Source: Candidatus Cryosericum hinesii
GTDB taxonomy: Bacteria > Caldisericota > Caldisericia > Cryosericales > Cryosericaceae
Direction of reading: 5' to 3'
NCBI RefSeq assembly: GCF_003570985.1
Contig: NZ_QXIW01000039.1
Span: 698-32,784, forward strand
DNA length: 32,087 nt
The translations under genes were made by a program, and so were the position numbers. How positions within the stretch are numbered: the first letter of the stretch is position 1; every line of letters starts with the position of its first letter. This document shows, piece after piece, positions 23,961-32,087 of the stretch. The notes beneath the pieces are model-generated. The model saw nothing but the letters and a program-made list of their open reading frames with translations, was not told the origin of the DNA and made no database searches.

Positions 23961-24033
23961 CTCTTCATCCTCACGCTTAACGCGCTAGGATTTACTGGAC
24001 GCGACGCCCCTTTTCCGCTATCATGGCGAAGAC

Positions 24034-24876
24034 ATGAAACAATCTATCGGTCTTGCAGAAATGAGTCCCGTATTTACGCTTGTCCTCATCGTAGCCGTCG
24101 GTATCCTGCTTCGTCGGCTCCATGTCCTCTCATTGCAAGATGCCACCAGTATTCGCAAGTTCGTGTTCAATGTCTCCCTCCCGGCCCTCACTTTCATCAG
24201 CCTGTACAGCAACCCCATCCCGGTGAAGGCGTTGTGGATCATCCCGGGGGTCATCATCATCCAGGTGGTCGGGTACCTGACTTTCAGACTGGTCCCCATG
24301 CGCTATCGCGAGATGATCTTCTCGGGATTCCTCGGGAACACCGAGTTCATGGGATACCCCGTGGTGCAGGCGATCCTCGGCCAGGGAGCACTGCCGCTTG
24401 CAGTCATCTATGTGCAGACGCATTCGTTCATGGTCTTCAGCACCTGGATTCACAAGAATCTCCGCAGCTTCATCAACCCGCCGCTGGTCGCCATGCTCCT
24501 CGCACTCATCCTCAAGCGTGTTGCTCTTCCGCAGTTCTTCACCGATGCATGCCAGCTCGTCGGCAACTCGACGTCGCCGCTTGCCATGCTCTTCGTGGGG
24601 CTGAACGTGGACCTGGACTTCAACTGGAGCTCGCTCATCCCGGCGGCAATCAAACTCGCGCTCGTACCGGCGATGGCGCTGGCCCTGACACTCATCCTGC
24701 CCGTTGCCGGCGACATCCGCAGCGCCTTCATCCTCCAGAGTGCCATGCCCACCATGGCAGCCAGCGTCGTGTACGGCGCTGAGATTGGCCTGGACGTTAA
24801 GAAACTGTCCCGGAACGTCGTCGTCTCGACGCTCCTGTTCCCTCTGACCATCCTCTTCTGGGCGCGTTTCCTCTAG
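24034..24876 (+). CDS. AEC (auxin efflux carrier)-family transporter
   Basis: A 280-residue inner-membrane protein with eight to ten hydrophobic segments. Family marks are the N-terminal GILLRRLHVLS, KFVFNVSLPALTF, the segment NTEFMGYPVVQAILG and the C-terminal QSAMPTMAASVVYGAEIG. Bacterial relatives export or exchange malate, malonate and other small carboxylates, so this could serve the adjacent acid-catabolism island, though it is on the opposite strand and has the higher GC of the right flank. It is somewhat short for the family because the central cytoplasmic loop is reduced. The start lacks a clear ribosome-binding site; M10 (24061) is an alternative. Confidence 0.88.
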   Translation: MKQSIGLAEMSPVFTLVLIVAVGILLRRLHVLSLQDATSIRKFVFNVSLPALTFISLYSNPIPVKALWIIPGVIIIQVVGYLTFRLVPMRYREMIFSGFLGNTEFMGYPVVQAILGQGALPLAVIYVQTHSFMVFSTWIHKNLRSFINPPLVAMLLALILKRVALPQFFTDACQLVGNSTSPLAMLFVGLNVDLDFNWSSLIPAAIKLALVPAMALALTLILPVAGDIRSAFILQSAMPTMAASVVYGAEIGLDVKKLSRNVVVSTLLFPLTILFWARFL

Positions 24877-24962
24877 AAAAGACGCCCTCGGACGGGCGAG
24901 CGGCCTGGGGTGAGACGCGCAAGCGGGAATCCACGCGTTATATGTCGTTCCTGCCACGCATG

Positions 24963-24991
24963 TTGAAGCCTTTTTGACATACGGGTATACT
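24963..24991 (+). promoter_or_regulatory. Promoter of the GNAT gene
   Basis: TTGAAG (24963-24968), 17-base spacer, TATACT (24986-24991). It lies about 50 bases before the start codon at 25043, which has an AGGAG site. Confidence 0.6.
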
Positions 24992-25042
24992 TTGTATGGG
25001 ACAGCGCAGTTTGCCGTCACTCTACAATGACAGGAGAAACAC

Positions 25043-25930
25043 ATGGGAGTCACCATTCGTACAGCACGGCTCGCCGACCGATCTCGCATCCTGGCGATCA
25101 GTTCGCAGATATGGGGGGGAGACGACTACGTGCCACAGATCATCGACGAATGGCTCCGCATGCGGGGTTCCGAGGTGGCGGTCGCCGACCTGAACGGATC
25201 CGTCATCGCGTTTGCGCGCACGGTCAATCTGACCCCCGGTTACGTGTGGCTTGAGGGGATCCGCACGGACACCGCTTCGCAAGGACACGGTGCCGGCAAG
25301 GCGCTGACTGAATACTTTATCGAGAAGGCGACCCGCGAGGGCGCACAGCGCATCGGACTCTCGACGTACATCGACAACCTGGCGAGCATCCACATCGTCC
25401 AGCAGCACGGTTTTGTGCGCCAGGCAGCGTTCATCCTTGCCGAGGCGAAGCTGGACGGTCCCGCACGGTCCACCGCAGAGCTGTCGCCACTGGTTTCGGA
25501 AGTGCCCTTCGACGAAGCACGCGCGTGGATAATGGGGTCCGCTTCCATTGCAATGAGCTGTGGATTCATCGGTCAGGGCTGGAAGTTCTGGCCTGCATCA
25601 CGCCCCGAAGTCGTCGCCTGGCCTGTCTTCGACAAGGCCATCGGCCTTCGCGGCAGCAAGGGGTCCCTGCGCAGCCTGCTGGTCATCTGTCACCCCGATC
25701 ACGGTGCAGGCGAGGTCTCCATCGATTTCGCAGACGGAAGTCCCAAACACCTGGACGTCCTCATCCGTCATGCCCTTGCCCTCTATCCGGGGGCGAAGTG
25801 CGTCCAGACGATGATTCCAGCTGGTCAGGCCGTCCACACGGACTTTCTTGAGACGGTGACCGCGCTCGAATTCGACGTCTGGCGTCATGGCGAGCCGGAC
25901 GTGTTTGTCTACGAGCGCCCGGTCGAATAG
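25043..25930 (+). CDS. GNAT-family N-acetyltransferase
   Basis: A 295-residue cytoplasmic protein. Residues about 1-150 form a GNAT domain: RTARLADRSRILAI at the start, the acetyl-CoA pyrophosphate loop SQGHGAGKALTE (79-90, shape Q-G-x-G-x-G/A), and the closing NLASIHIVQQHGFVRQA. The C-terminal 140 residues have no motif I recognise and probably bind the acceptor or mimic a second GNAT half. The acceptor is unknown. It is monocistronic and convergent with the MFS gene, with only nine bases between the stops. Confidence 0.85.
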   Translation: MGVTIRTARLADRSRILAISSQIWGGDDYVPQIIDEWLRMRGSEVAVADLNGSVIAFARTVNLTPGYVWLEGIRTDTASQGHGAGKALTEYFIEKATREGAQRIGLSTYIDNLASIHIVQQHGFVRQAAFILAEAKLDGPARSTAELSPLVSEVPFDEARAWIMGSASIAMSCGFIGQGWKFWPASRPEVVAWPVFDKAIGLRGSKGSLRSLLVICHPDHGAGEVSIDFADGSPKHLDVLIRHALALYPGAKCVQTMIPAGQAVHTDFLETVTALEFDVWRHGEPDVFVYERPVE

Positions 25931-25939
25931 CCTCAGTAT

Positions 25940-27154
25940 TCAAGCGGAGTGTGCGACATCCGGGTCCTTCAGGCGAGTGACAATAAACGCACAGATGATG
26001 AGCAGGAACACCGCAAAGAGCAGCGAAAGGGTAAAGGAGCCGTCCTTCGTGCGCATGGCCTGCATGACATACACGTAGACAACAGCAGCCTGGCCGAAAA
26101 GCTGGATCAGCCCGTTGGATGTTCCCTCCGGTGTTGGATAGGTAATCTCGGCGGCATACTCCATGCCTACCGGACTCAGACTGATGAGGAAAAACCCCAG
26201 TTCAAAGGCCGATGCCATGAGCAGCCAGACAGGCCGCGCAAACGTGACGCCGATAAGACCAGGAATCGCACCCAGCACGCCGATCATAAGATATTTGCAA
26301 CGTTTGTGCTGTCTGTCTGAAAACGCAGGGATCACGACAGCACCGATAATTCCTCCGACAAGCATGAGGGCACCGAGCGTCCCCGCCTGCTCCGGGCTGA
26401 ATCCGCGCGGTCGGATGATGGGCTCCACCCAGGTCGACAGGCCATTGAAGAGCCCCAGTGCAATAAAGCAGATAACCAGGAACATCCAGAACATTCTGTT
26501 CTTGAGAGCATTCCTGAGGCCATCCAGCATGAGCGCACGCGCCTCCTGCCCTGCTGGGCATGGTGGCGTGAGCGGTTTCTCACGCGCCAGCAGGATGAAG
26601 AGCACCGACGAGAAAGCAGCCACAATGCCGTACAGCAGCTGAACACGCGCGATGGACACGCTCTGGGTCAGAATTGGTGTCAGGACCATCCCGATCGCTG
26701 CTCCGACAAGTGATGCGAGTGTCACCAGTCCGACTGCCGTGGCACGAAATTCGAGATCGAACCACTTGGCCGGAACGGTTGTCCAGGCATTGAGGAGAAA
26801 GGGCTGCGCGACAGCGATGCCAATGGTCGAAGCCAGGACGAGGCTATACCTGGCTCCCGCCAGTCCTCGCAGGATACCAAAAACGCCCATCAAAACGGCT
26901 CCGATACTAACAGCCTTGTGAAACCCCCACGTGTCGATCACCCACGAAACCGGAATGGACAGTGGAATGAAGGCGATCATGAACATCATCGATAACAATC
27001 CGATGTTGAGATCGGTTACGCCGTAGAATGTTGCCGCCGGCCCCGTAATCGGAGAATAACTGATCCACAACATCTGAATGGTAATGTTGATGAACATGAA
27101 TACCGCCAACACAACCCAGCGGTAGCCATACACGCGAAACGTTGGCCTGTCCAT
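25940..27154 (-). CDS. MFS transporter
   Basis: A 404-residue inner-membrane protein with twelve predicted helices and a central loop near 190-215. WVIDTWGFHKAVSIGAVLMG is the loop 2-3 signature (D-x-x-G-x-x-K/R type) and FSDRQHKRCKYLM the matching loop 8-9 region. The N-terminal YGYRWVVLAVFMFINITIQM resembles FLVCR-like members, which carry heme or small metabolites, but the substrate cannot be named. Start set at 27154 (MDRPTF) behind GGGAG; the frame is open to 27190. Confidence 0.88.
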   Translation of the reverse strand: MDRPTFRVYGYRWVVLAVFMFINITIQMLWISYSPITGPAATFYGVTDLNIGLLSMMFMIAFIPLSIPVSWVIDTWGFHKAVSIGAVLMGVFGILRGLAGARYSLVLASTIGIAVAQPFLLNAWTTVPAKWFDLEFRATAVGLVTLASLVGAAIGMVLTPILTQSVSIARVQLLYGIVAAFSSVLFILLAREKPLTPPCPAGQEARALMLDGLRNALKNRMFWMFLVICFIALGLFNGLSTWVEPIIRPRGFSPEQAGTLGALMLVGGIIGAVVIPAFSDRQHKRCKYLMIGVLGAIPGLIGVTFARPVWLLMASAFELGFFLISLSPVGMEYAAEITYPTPEGTSNGLIQLFGQAAVVYVYVMQAMRTKDGSFTLSLLFAVFLLIICAFIVTRLKDPDVAHSA

Positions 27155-27257
27155 AGCATCTCCCGGCGATTGATCTTCTCTTCTTCGCAAGCATTACAGT
27201 CCCGTGCTTCGCGCATCAAGCGCGGGCACGAGGGGTCGCCGGACCTGTAGCCGAGTT

Positions 27258-28160
27258 TCAGACGGCCAGGTAGACGGAGAGGGAGCGGAACCAGGCGAGG
27301 CGTTCGTGGTCCACAGCCTCGAGTCCGTACGCATTCAAGAACACTTGTTGGCCAGCGGGATCCAGATACCCGAACATCGTTGCAAGGTCATACCATGGGT
27401 CACCGAGGTCCGTAAAGGACCAGTCCAGCACAGACGTGATCCGTTCCCCATCGAGCAGAATATTCTTCGGTCGGAAGTCGCCATGGAGGACCGCGACAAC
27501 GCCAGGCTGGGGGCAGGTCGCCTTCAGGCGCTCAAGCTCCTTGACGGGATCGCCAGTGATGCCCTTTGCGCGGAATTCGGCCCTGCTCATCACTTTTTCC
27601 TGCAGATGACGCTCGGCCCAGAGCAGCTGTCCGTCGACGCACTCCTGCCAGCTCACCGTTCCGACCGGCAGATGGTGCAGCGTCGACAACATGGAGCCCA
27701 CTGCCACGGCGATACGGTTGTGGTCGTCCCTGGAACCGGCCTCACGAAGAACGTCGGTCGCAGAGCGACCTGCGGCGTACTCCATCAGCAGGAACCCGAG
27801 AGGCCGGTTCTGGACATGGACAAGGGGCTTCGGCACAGGAACCTCCGTTCCATGCAGCAGCTTCAGAACTTCATATTCGAGGGCGAGCTCCTGCATACGA
27901 TAGGCTCCGCGGGCGACCTTGACGACAAAGCGCTGCTCCGACGCGTTCTGTAGCAACAGCACCAGCCCACATCTGCCATGGTGCGGCGACGACCTGTGCA
28001 CCACCGGTCCCGTGATTGCGAGGACCTGAGCAGGCAGCCGCAGTGTCATCGGATCCAAGCTCATCGGCGGCAGCCGTTCGGCAGGCGTAAGATCGCATGT
28101 AATGGCCCTGATACGTGGTTGTATGGACTCGGTCGTACCTGAATCGACAGCGCGTTTCAT
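27258..28160 (-). CDS. Aminoglycoside-phosphotransferase-fold kinase
   Basis: A 300-residue kinase-like protein. The ATP-binding Lys is about K81 (RFVVKVARG), the catalytic loop is HGDFRPKN (226-233, Asp228 and Asn233) and the metal-binding Asp is D246 (SVLDWSF). Relatives phosphorylate aminoglycosides, choline, fructosamines or other small hydroxyl compounds; resistance should not be assumed. The first ATG (28160) has no ribosome-binding site but sits exactly where the promoter at 28167-28194 would start transcription, so the message may be leaderless. Inner starts M33 (28064) and M38 (28049) also lack good sites. Confidence 0.85.
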   Translation of the reverse strand: MKRAVDSGTTESIQPRIRAITCDLTPAERLPPMSLDPMTLRLPAQVLAITGPVVHRSSPHHGRCGLVLLLQNASEQRFVVKVARGAYRMQELALEYEVLKLLHGTEVPVPKPLVHVQNRPLGFLLMEYAAGRSATDVLREAGSRDDHNRIAVAVGSMLSTLHHLPVGTVSWQECVDGQLLWAERHLQEKVMSRAEFRAKGITGDPVKELERLKATCPQPGVVAVLHGDFRPKNILLDGERITSVLDWSFTDLGDPWYDLATMFGYLDPAGQQVFLNAYGLEAVDHERLAWFRSLSVYLAV

Positions 28161-28166
28161 ATATAT

Positions 28167-28194
28167 AGGATACCATCATTGGTGTATTGAACAA
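28167..28194 (-). promoter_or_regulatory. Candidate promoter giving a leaderless message
   Basis: Minus-strand TTGTTC (28194-28189), 16-base spacer, TATCCT (28172-28167). The expected start, seven bases on, is the A of the ATG at 28160. Confidence 0.4.
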
Positions 28195-28217
28195 ACCACT
28201 CTGACACCATATTGACA

Positions 28218-28350
28218 CCGGCAGGCCACTCTTGCGCCAGGAGCCTGCCGGAATACATCAATAGAGGCAGCGCACCCTACAGGTTGAGCTTGCGGTCCAT
28301 GAGCCAGGAAGTCATCACAAAGGCAAGCACGCCGAGCGCGACGAACATCA
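28218..28350 (-). repeat. Direct repeat, copy A (permease 3' end plus hairpin)
   Basis: About 130 bases nearly identical to 31246-31378, at a constant offset of 3028 bases, with two or three mismatches over most of the length and more towards the end. It covers the last codons of an ABC-2 permease and the downstream 9-bp hairpin (28218-28226 with 28243-28251). Confidence 0.85.
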
Positions 28351-28471
28351 ATGGAGATACCAGCGGAAACTGTGTTGGTACTGCCGGCGTTCCACCAATG
28401 AACGGCATGTTCTTCCAAGGGTTCAGCATGAGGCAGTGAAGCTCCCCGTGAAGCGAGGGAGAGATCCACAC
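28277..28471 (-). pseudogene. Truncated second copy of the ABC-2-type permease C-terminus
   Basis: A 64-codon frame whose last 48 residues match the end of the permease at 31305: PWKNMPFIGG, then FPLVSPLMFV.LGVLAFVMTS and WLMDRKLNL. The rest of the transporter (some 200 residues or more) is missing and the first codons do not resemble it clearly. It has no proper ribosome-binding site. It lies just downstream of the propeller gene and is best read as a leftover of a duplicated permease gene. Confidence 0.75.
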
Positions 28472-28532
28472 GTCGACGTTGCAAGGAGTACCCCCACCTC
28501 AGAGAGTAACGGAGGCAGTTGTACAGGCACCT

Positions 28533-30890
28533 TCATGACTGGTACGTCACCGTGATCGTCCTTGTCGCGTTCACCCAGACGACCGAACAGCCGAGATTCT
28601 CGGAGACAAACCTCAGGGGAACCATGGTCCTGCCGCTGATGATCTCGGGGATCACCTTGGCGTCCGCTGAGTCGATATGCGTACTCACACCATTCACGGT
28701 AGCAGTGTCCTTGCCGGTCCAGAGTTCGATAGTCGTGCTTCCAAGGGTCACGGTCGCCTTCCGTGCGGTCTCATCCCAGCCGACAGTCCCTCCGAGGGCT
28801 TCGATGATCACACGTATCGGGACAAGAGTCCTGCCATTCCTGATGACGGGAGGCGAGTCGAGTGTCTTCGACGTGCCGTCGACAGTGAACGTAGACTTGC
28901 TGATCTGAAGAACGATCTTCCGGCTTGCCAAGGATCGGGTGTCGTAGCGGAAGACTCCGTTATGAGTGAACCCGGCATACATCGTGGAAGGCCTCTTTGG
29001 GTCGATGGCGAGAGAGGTGACATTTCTCGAAGTGATGCCAAGCTTCACGACCGTCCAGGTGGCGCCGCTGTCGGTGGAGCGGAAGATGTCAACATTGGTG
29101 CCGGCATACAGGGTGGAAGGGGTGAAGGAGTCAATGGCAAGAAAGTAGACAGAGATATAGTCGTGTCCGATACTCATTGCCTTCCATGTCGCACCGCTGT
29201 CCGTGGAGCGGCAGACGTAACCGTTGGTACCGACATACAGGGTGGAAGGGGTGAGAGGGTCGACGGCAAGAGAATAGACAGTCATACCGGTGATGCCGGT
29301 ATTCACGGCCGTCCAGTGGTCTCCTGAGTCCGTGGAGCGGAAGACACCACCTTGGGTACCGACAATCCAAGTACCGACATACAGGGTCGTGGGGGTGAGA
29401 GGGTCGATAGCGAGACACCAGACATCCACGTGTGGGAGGCCGGTGTTCACCGCAGTCCAGGTGGTACCGCTGTCAGTGGAGCGGAAGACACCAGTATTGT
29501 TGGTACCGGCATACAGAGTGGTGGGCGTACGGGGGTTGATGGCAAGAGCGGCAACCCTCGTCTTTGTTATGCCTGTGTTCGTGGCAGTCCAGTGGTCTCC
29601 CGAGTCCGCAGAACGGTAGACTCCATTATGGGTTCCGATATACAGGGTGGTTGGAGTGAGAGGGTCAATCGCAAGACAGATGGCTTCCCATTTCTCGATA
29701 CCCGCGTTCGCAGCAGTCCATGTGGCGCCACGGTTGACAGAACGGTACACGCCACGATCGAGACCGGCGTACAGGGTGGTAGGAGTATCAGGATCGACGG
29801 CAAGCGAACAGACCTCCATAAACGAGAGACCATTGTTCATAGCAACCCATTGATCTCCCGAGTCCGTGGAGCGGAAGACGCCGCCAGTCGAGGAAACGGC
29901 ATACAGAGTGGTTGGTACCTTGTTGTCGATGGCAAGAGACTCGATGACCTGACTGGTGATACCTGTGTTCACGGCGGTCCAGGTGGCGCCGCTGTTGTTG
30001 GAACGGTAGACGCTGCCAGCATCGCTATAGGAACTGACATACAGGGTTGAAGGTGTGATGGGGTCGACTGCAATAGAAGCGACGTTCAGAACGGTGAGTC
30101 CAGTACTTGCTGCCGTCCAGTGATTGCCGCTGTCCGCGGATCGGAAGACGCCACCATCGTCGGTGCCTGCATACAGAATGTCTGGCGACAACGGGTCAAT
30201 GGCAAGAGAAGTGACGTTCAGCGTGGTGAGGCCGGCGTTTGCAGCAATCCAGGTGACGCCACCGTTGACGGAGCGATAGATACCCCCGCGGTAGCTGCCG
30301 GCATACAAGATCGTGGGGTTATGGCGGTCGATGGCAAGAGACATAACATTGAGGTTGGCAATACCAGCGTTCGCAGCAGTCCACGATGCACCACTGTTGA
30401 CCGAGCGATAGACACCAACACTAGTGCCAGCGTACAGAGTAGAGGGGGTGAGAGGATCAATAACAAGAGACGAGATATGCGTAGATGGAAGGCCTGTAGT
30501 CACCTCAGTCCAGTGGTCGCCACTGTCCGTGGAGCGGAAGATGCTACCATCTCGAGCGGTCTCACCAGCACTGCCGGCATAAATCGTGGACGTCGTATGG
30601 GGGTCGATGACAAGGAAGATAGACTCTCCTTCTTTGGTATCGGTCTTCACGACAGTCCAGGTCGCACCGCCGTCGGTGGATCGGTAGAGACCATTGAGGG
30701 TATCGGCATACATGGTGGTTGGCGTCTTTGGGTCTATGGCAAGACAATAGATGAGACCCCCGTACAGGGGCAACTGTGTCCAGGTCCCTGTCTCCGCTGC
30801 CCGTGCAGCGGGGACGCCAGATGTCACGCCGAAAACGTTCAGAACGATGCACAGGATCATTATCAAGACACTACAAACGGATCGTTTCAT
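28533..30890 (-). CDS. Secreted BNR/Ycf48-like beta-propeller protein with C-terminal stalk domain
   Basis: A 785-residue exported protein. Residues 1-32 are a signal peptide (ending about ARAAE). Residues 35 to about 650 hold some 14 repeats of about 44-48 residues of the form GVFRSTDSGDHWTAVNTGI...SLAIDPLTPTTLYAGT, that is sialidase/BNR-type Asp-box blades; fourteen would make two seven-bladed propellers. Residues about 655-785 are a stalk domain with GRTLVPIRVI and GRTMVPLRFV repeats like those of the Liv binding protein. No catalytic residues of glycosidases are evident, so binding or surface adhesion is more likely than hydrolysis. Start has a GGAGGGGG site and a strong promoter. Confidence 0.9.
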   Translation of the reverse strand: MKRSVCSVLIMILCIVLNVFGVTSGVPAARAAETGTWTQLPLYGGLIYCLAIDPKTPTTMYADTLNGLYRSTDGGATWTVVKTDTKEGESIFLVIDPHTTSTIYAGSAGETARDGSIFRSTDSGDHWTEVTTGLPSTHISSLVIDPLTPSTLYAGTSVGVYRSVNSGASWTAANAGIANLNVMSLAIDRHNPTILYAGSYRGGIYRSVNGGVTWIAANAGLTTLNVTSLAIDPLSPDILYAGTDDGGVFRSADSGNHWTAASTGLTVLNVASIAVDPITPSTLYVSSYSDAGSVYRSNNSGATWTAVNTGITSQVIESLAIDNKVPTTLYAVSSTGGVFRSTDSGDQWVAMNNGLSFMEVCSLAVDPDTPTTLYAGLDRGVYRSVNRGATWTAANAGIEKWEAICLAIDPLTPTTLYIGTHNGVYRSADSGDHWTATNTGITKTRVAALAINPRTPTTLYAGTNNTGVFRSTDSGTTWTAVNTGLPHVDVWCLAIDPLTPTTLYVGTWIVGTQGGVFRSTDSGDHWTAVNTGITGMTVYSLAVDPLTPSTLYVGTNGYVCRSTDSGATWKAMSIGHDYISVYFLAIDSFTPSTLYAGTNVDIFRSTDSGATWTVVKLGITSRNVTSLAIDPKRPSTMYAGFTHNGVFRYDTRSLASRKIVLQISKSTFTVDGTSKTLDSPPVIRNGRTLVPIRVIIEALGGTVGWDETARKATVTLGSTTIELWTGKDTATVNGVSTHIDSADAKVIPEIISGRTMVPLRFVSENLGCSVVWVNATRTITVTYQS

Positions 30891-30932
30891 TATTGTTGCC
30901 CCCTCCAGGCTGTTCCTCTAACATTCAGTTTT

Positions 30933-30962
30933 ATTATACCCACATCTGCGGCAAACGTTCAA
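30933..30962 (-). promoter_or_regulatory. Promoter of the propeller gene
   Basis: Minus-strand TTGAAC (30962-30957), 18-base spacer, perfect TATAAT (30938-30933), about 43 bases before the start codon at 30890. Confidence 0.65.
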
Positions 30963-31245
30963 GCAATCTGCTCAGCTCAACCCCGACTTTGGTGTCTCAT
31001 CCTCCCCCTTCAGGACTCTCATGAACGACTCCTGTGTCGATGCAGACATCGAGAAGATGCAGCCCGATTGACAGACTGGATTTCCACCTGTGCGAGAATG
31101 ACTGAGGCAGACGATTGCCAGAAGAGACAACCTGTCATCCTGATGAAGCGCGAAAGCGCCATGGCTGTTTCTCGTGAGTTCACGACTCAATGGTTCACGT
31201 ACGCTCGCACGTGAATCGAAGTGTCACTCCGGCACAGTGTGCAAA
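30963..31245. other. Intergenic stretch without a supported gene
   Basis: Between the propeller promoter and the permease end. A 72-codon minus-strand frame (30972-31190) is open here but has no ribosome-binding site and no recognisable motif, so I do not call it. No RNA gene or strong structure is seen. Confidence 0.5.
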
Positions 31246-31378
31246 CCGGCAGGCCACTCTTGCACCAGGAGCCTGCCGGAATACATCAATAGAGGTAGCG
31301 CACCCTACAGGTTGAGCTTGCGGTCCATGAGCCAGGAAGTCATCACAAAGGCAAGCACGCCGAGCACGACAAACAACA
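31246..31378 (-). repeat. Direct repeat, copy B (permease 3' end plus hairpin)
   Basis: The partner of copy A at 28218-28350. It includes the last codons of the intact permease and a 9-bp hairpin CCGGCAGGC/GCCTGCCGG (31246-31254 with 31271-31279) placed as a 3'-end structure after the stop at 31305. There is no T-run after the hairpin. Confidence 0.85.
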
Positions 31379-32087
31379 GCGGAGAAACCAGGGGGAATGT
31401 TACTGGCTGTGACCCTGCTCCGAGGAATGGCAGGTTCTCCCACGGCCGCAGATACAGGCGGACTCCACTGAACATCGTTTCTTCCAGTACGAGACCGAAT
31501 TGTGCGCTCAACCAGAGCACCACAATGACGACGAGCGCAGAAAAGATACTACCGAGATGCTTCTTCGAGTTGGTGAGCGTCTTCCCGAACGTCACGCCGA
31601 AGAACATGATCGACATGAAGCTGACGATCACTGCCAGGACGCCGAGGCACATCACCCAGTAGTCGCTGGTTAGCAGGAACCTGCCAACGTAGGGCCGTAC
31701 CTGCTGGGCAAGTCCAGGAGCAAGACAGGCAAGAATGATCACACTCGTCATGCCGCCCAGCAACGTCATAAGCGTGTCAAAGACGAGCAGGACGATCCGG
31801 GAACCAAGGACCTCTGCTCCGTGGAGTGGCAGGCCGAAGACGAGGTACCCGGTGTCGCCATAGAGGTCCTGCGTATAGGTGACGATGTTGATGACCGTCA
31901 TGACCGCGTAGAACAGGACCCAGAAGCCTGCCATCATGAGCGGCACGCTCATCGACACCGGCGCCGACTGCGCGGGGTCCTCATGCATCCCGATGAAGCG
32001 TGTCGCCTGATACAGCGTCAGCGCACACATGGTGATGAGACCGATCGTGTACAGGAGTCTGCGGCCCCTGAACTCGTACCTAACGAG
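31305..32087 (-). CDS. ABC-2-type transporter permease, 5' end outside the window
   Basis: The frame runs off the window: beyond the ATG at 32030 it stays open to 32087 and reads VRYEFRGRRLLYTIGLITM, the usual start region of ABC-2 permeases, so the true start is at or beyond the edge. Six hydrophobic segments are visible. The chain ends with a membrane helix LGVLAFVMTSWLMDRKLNL. It would be the membrane part of an exporter; its ATPase should be upstream, outside the window. Confidence 0.82.
   Translation of the reverse strand, partial: LVRYEFRGRRLLYTIGLITMCALTLYQATRFIGMHEDPAQSAPVSMSVPLMMAGFWVLFYAVMTVINIVTYTQDLYGDTGYLVFGLPLHGAEVLGSRIVLLVFDTLMTLLGGMTSVIILACLAPGLAQQVRPYVGRFLLTSDYWVMCLGVLAVIVSFMSIMFFGVTFGKTLTNSKKHLGSIFSALVVIVVLWLSAQFGLVLEETMFSGVRLYLRPWENLPFLGAGSQPVTFPLVSPLLFVVLGVLAFVMTSWLMDRKLNL

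Noticed and set aside
23498-23980. A 160-codon plus-strand open frame
   Set aside because: It is antisense to the recognisable IS30 relic and has no ribosome-binding site.
24885-24905. A small CGCCC/GGGCG hairpin after the AEC transporter
   Set aside because: Only five base pairs with no T-run; too weak to call a terminator.
24130-25089. A 319-codon minus-strand open frame
   Set aside because: Antisense to the AEC transporter; the product is rich in Asp, Glu, Arg and His without any fold signature.
30972-31190. A 72-codon minus-strand open frame
   Set aside because: No ribosome-binding site, no motif and an unusual composition; treated as non-coding.
28677-31214. Regular repeats and long plus-strand open frames that could suggest a CRISPR-like or tandem DNA repeat
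   Set aside because: The roughly 135-base periodicity comes from the propeller blades encoded on the minus strand; units are diverged and have no spacer structure.

Overview
The window comes from a bacterium of moderate to high GC. It holds about 25 genes and ends inside a gene on both sides. No rRNA, tRNA, CRISPR array or phage is visible. Two secreted proteins carry the 'stalk' (copper-amine-oxidase-N-like) domain that is abundant in Caldisericota and in some anaerobic Firmicutes. EtfBA/GlcD and butyrate-kinase-type genes also suggest an anaerobe. The lineage (a Caldisericota-like organism is my best guess) is inference only.

Left part (1-5.5 kb, mixed strands): the 3' half of endonuclease IV; metK with a full regulatory leader (promoter, SAM-II-like riboswitch, intrinsic terminator); a sulfite-oxidase-fold molybdopterin lipoprotein; a nitrilase-superfamily protein whose catalytic cysteine is glycine; and a tightly overlapping three-gene operon of unknown function in which two related small proteins flank a third unrelated one.

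Middle part (5.57-23.1 kb, all minus strand): a large catabolic island. In transcription order it reads etfB-etfA-glcD; then, after an IS256 relic and a terminator, a LivJ-like binding protein fused to a stalk domain, livH-livM-livG-livF, a DRE-TIM acyl-CoA synthase/lyase, butyrate-kinase-like and phosphate-butyryltransferase-like genes, a sugar-isomerase-like TIM barrel, a split UxaA-type hydro-lyase (small and large), a LarA-type nickel racemase homologue and an M20 amidohydrolase. A plausible reading is import of a small acid or acylated compound, deacylation, racemisation and dehydration of a 2-hydroxy acid, its oxidation through a flavin dehydrogenase coupled to Etf, C-C bond chemistry on an acyl-CoA, and ATP from an acyl phosphate. 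The substrate is not known. Upstream of etfB lie relics of a GntR/FCD-type regulator and an IS30 transposase.

Right part (24-32 kb): an AEC-family transporter, a GNAT acetyltransferase, an MFS transporter, an aminoglycoside-phosphotransferase-fold kinase with a possible leaderless start, a secreted protein with about 14 propeller blades and a stalk domain, and an ABC-2-type permease. A roughly 130-bp near-identical piece of the permease 3' end is repeated on the far side of the propeller gene.
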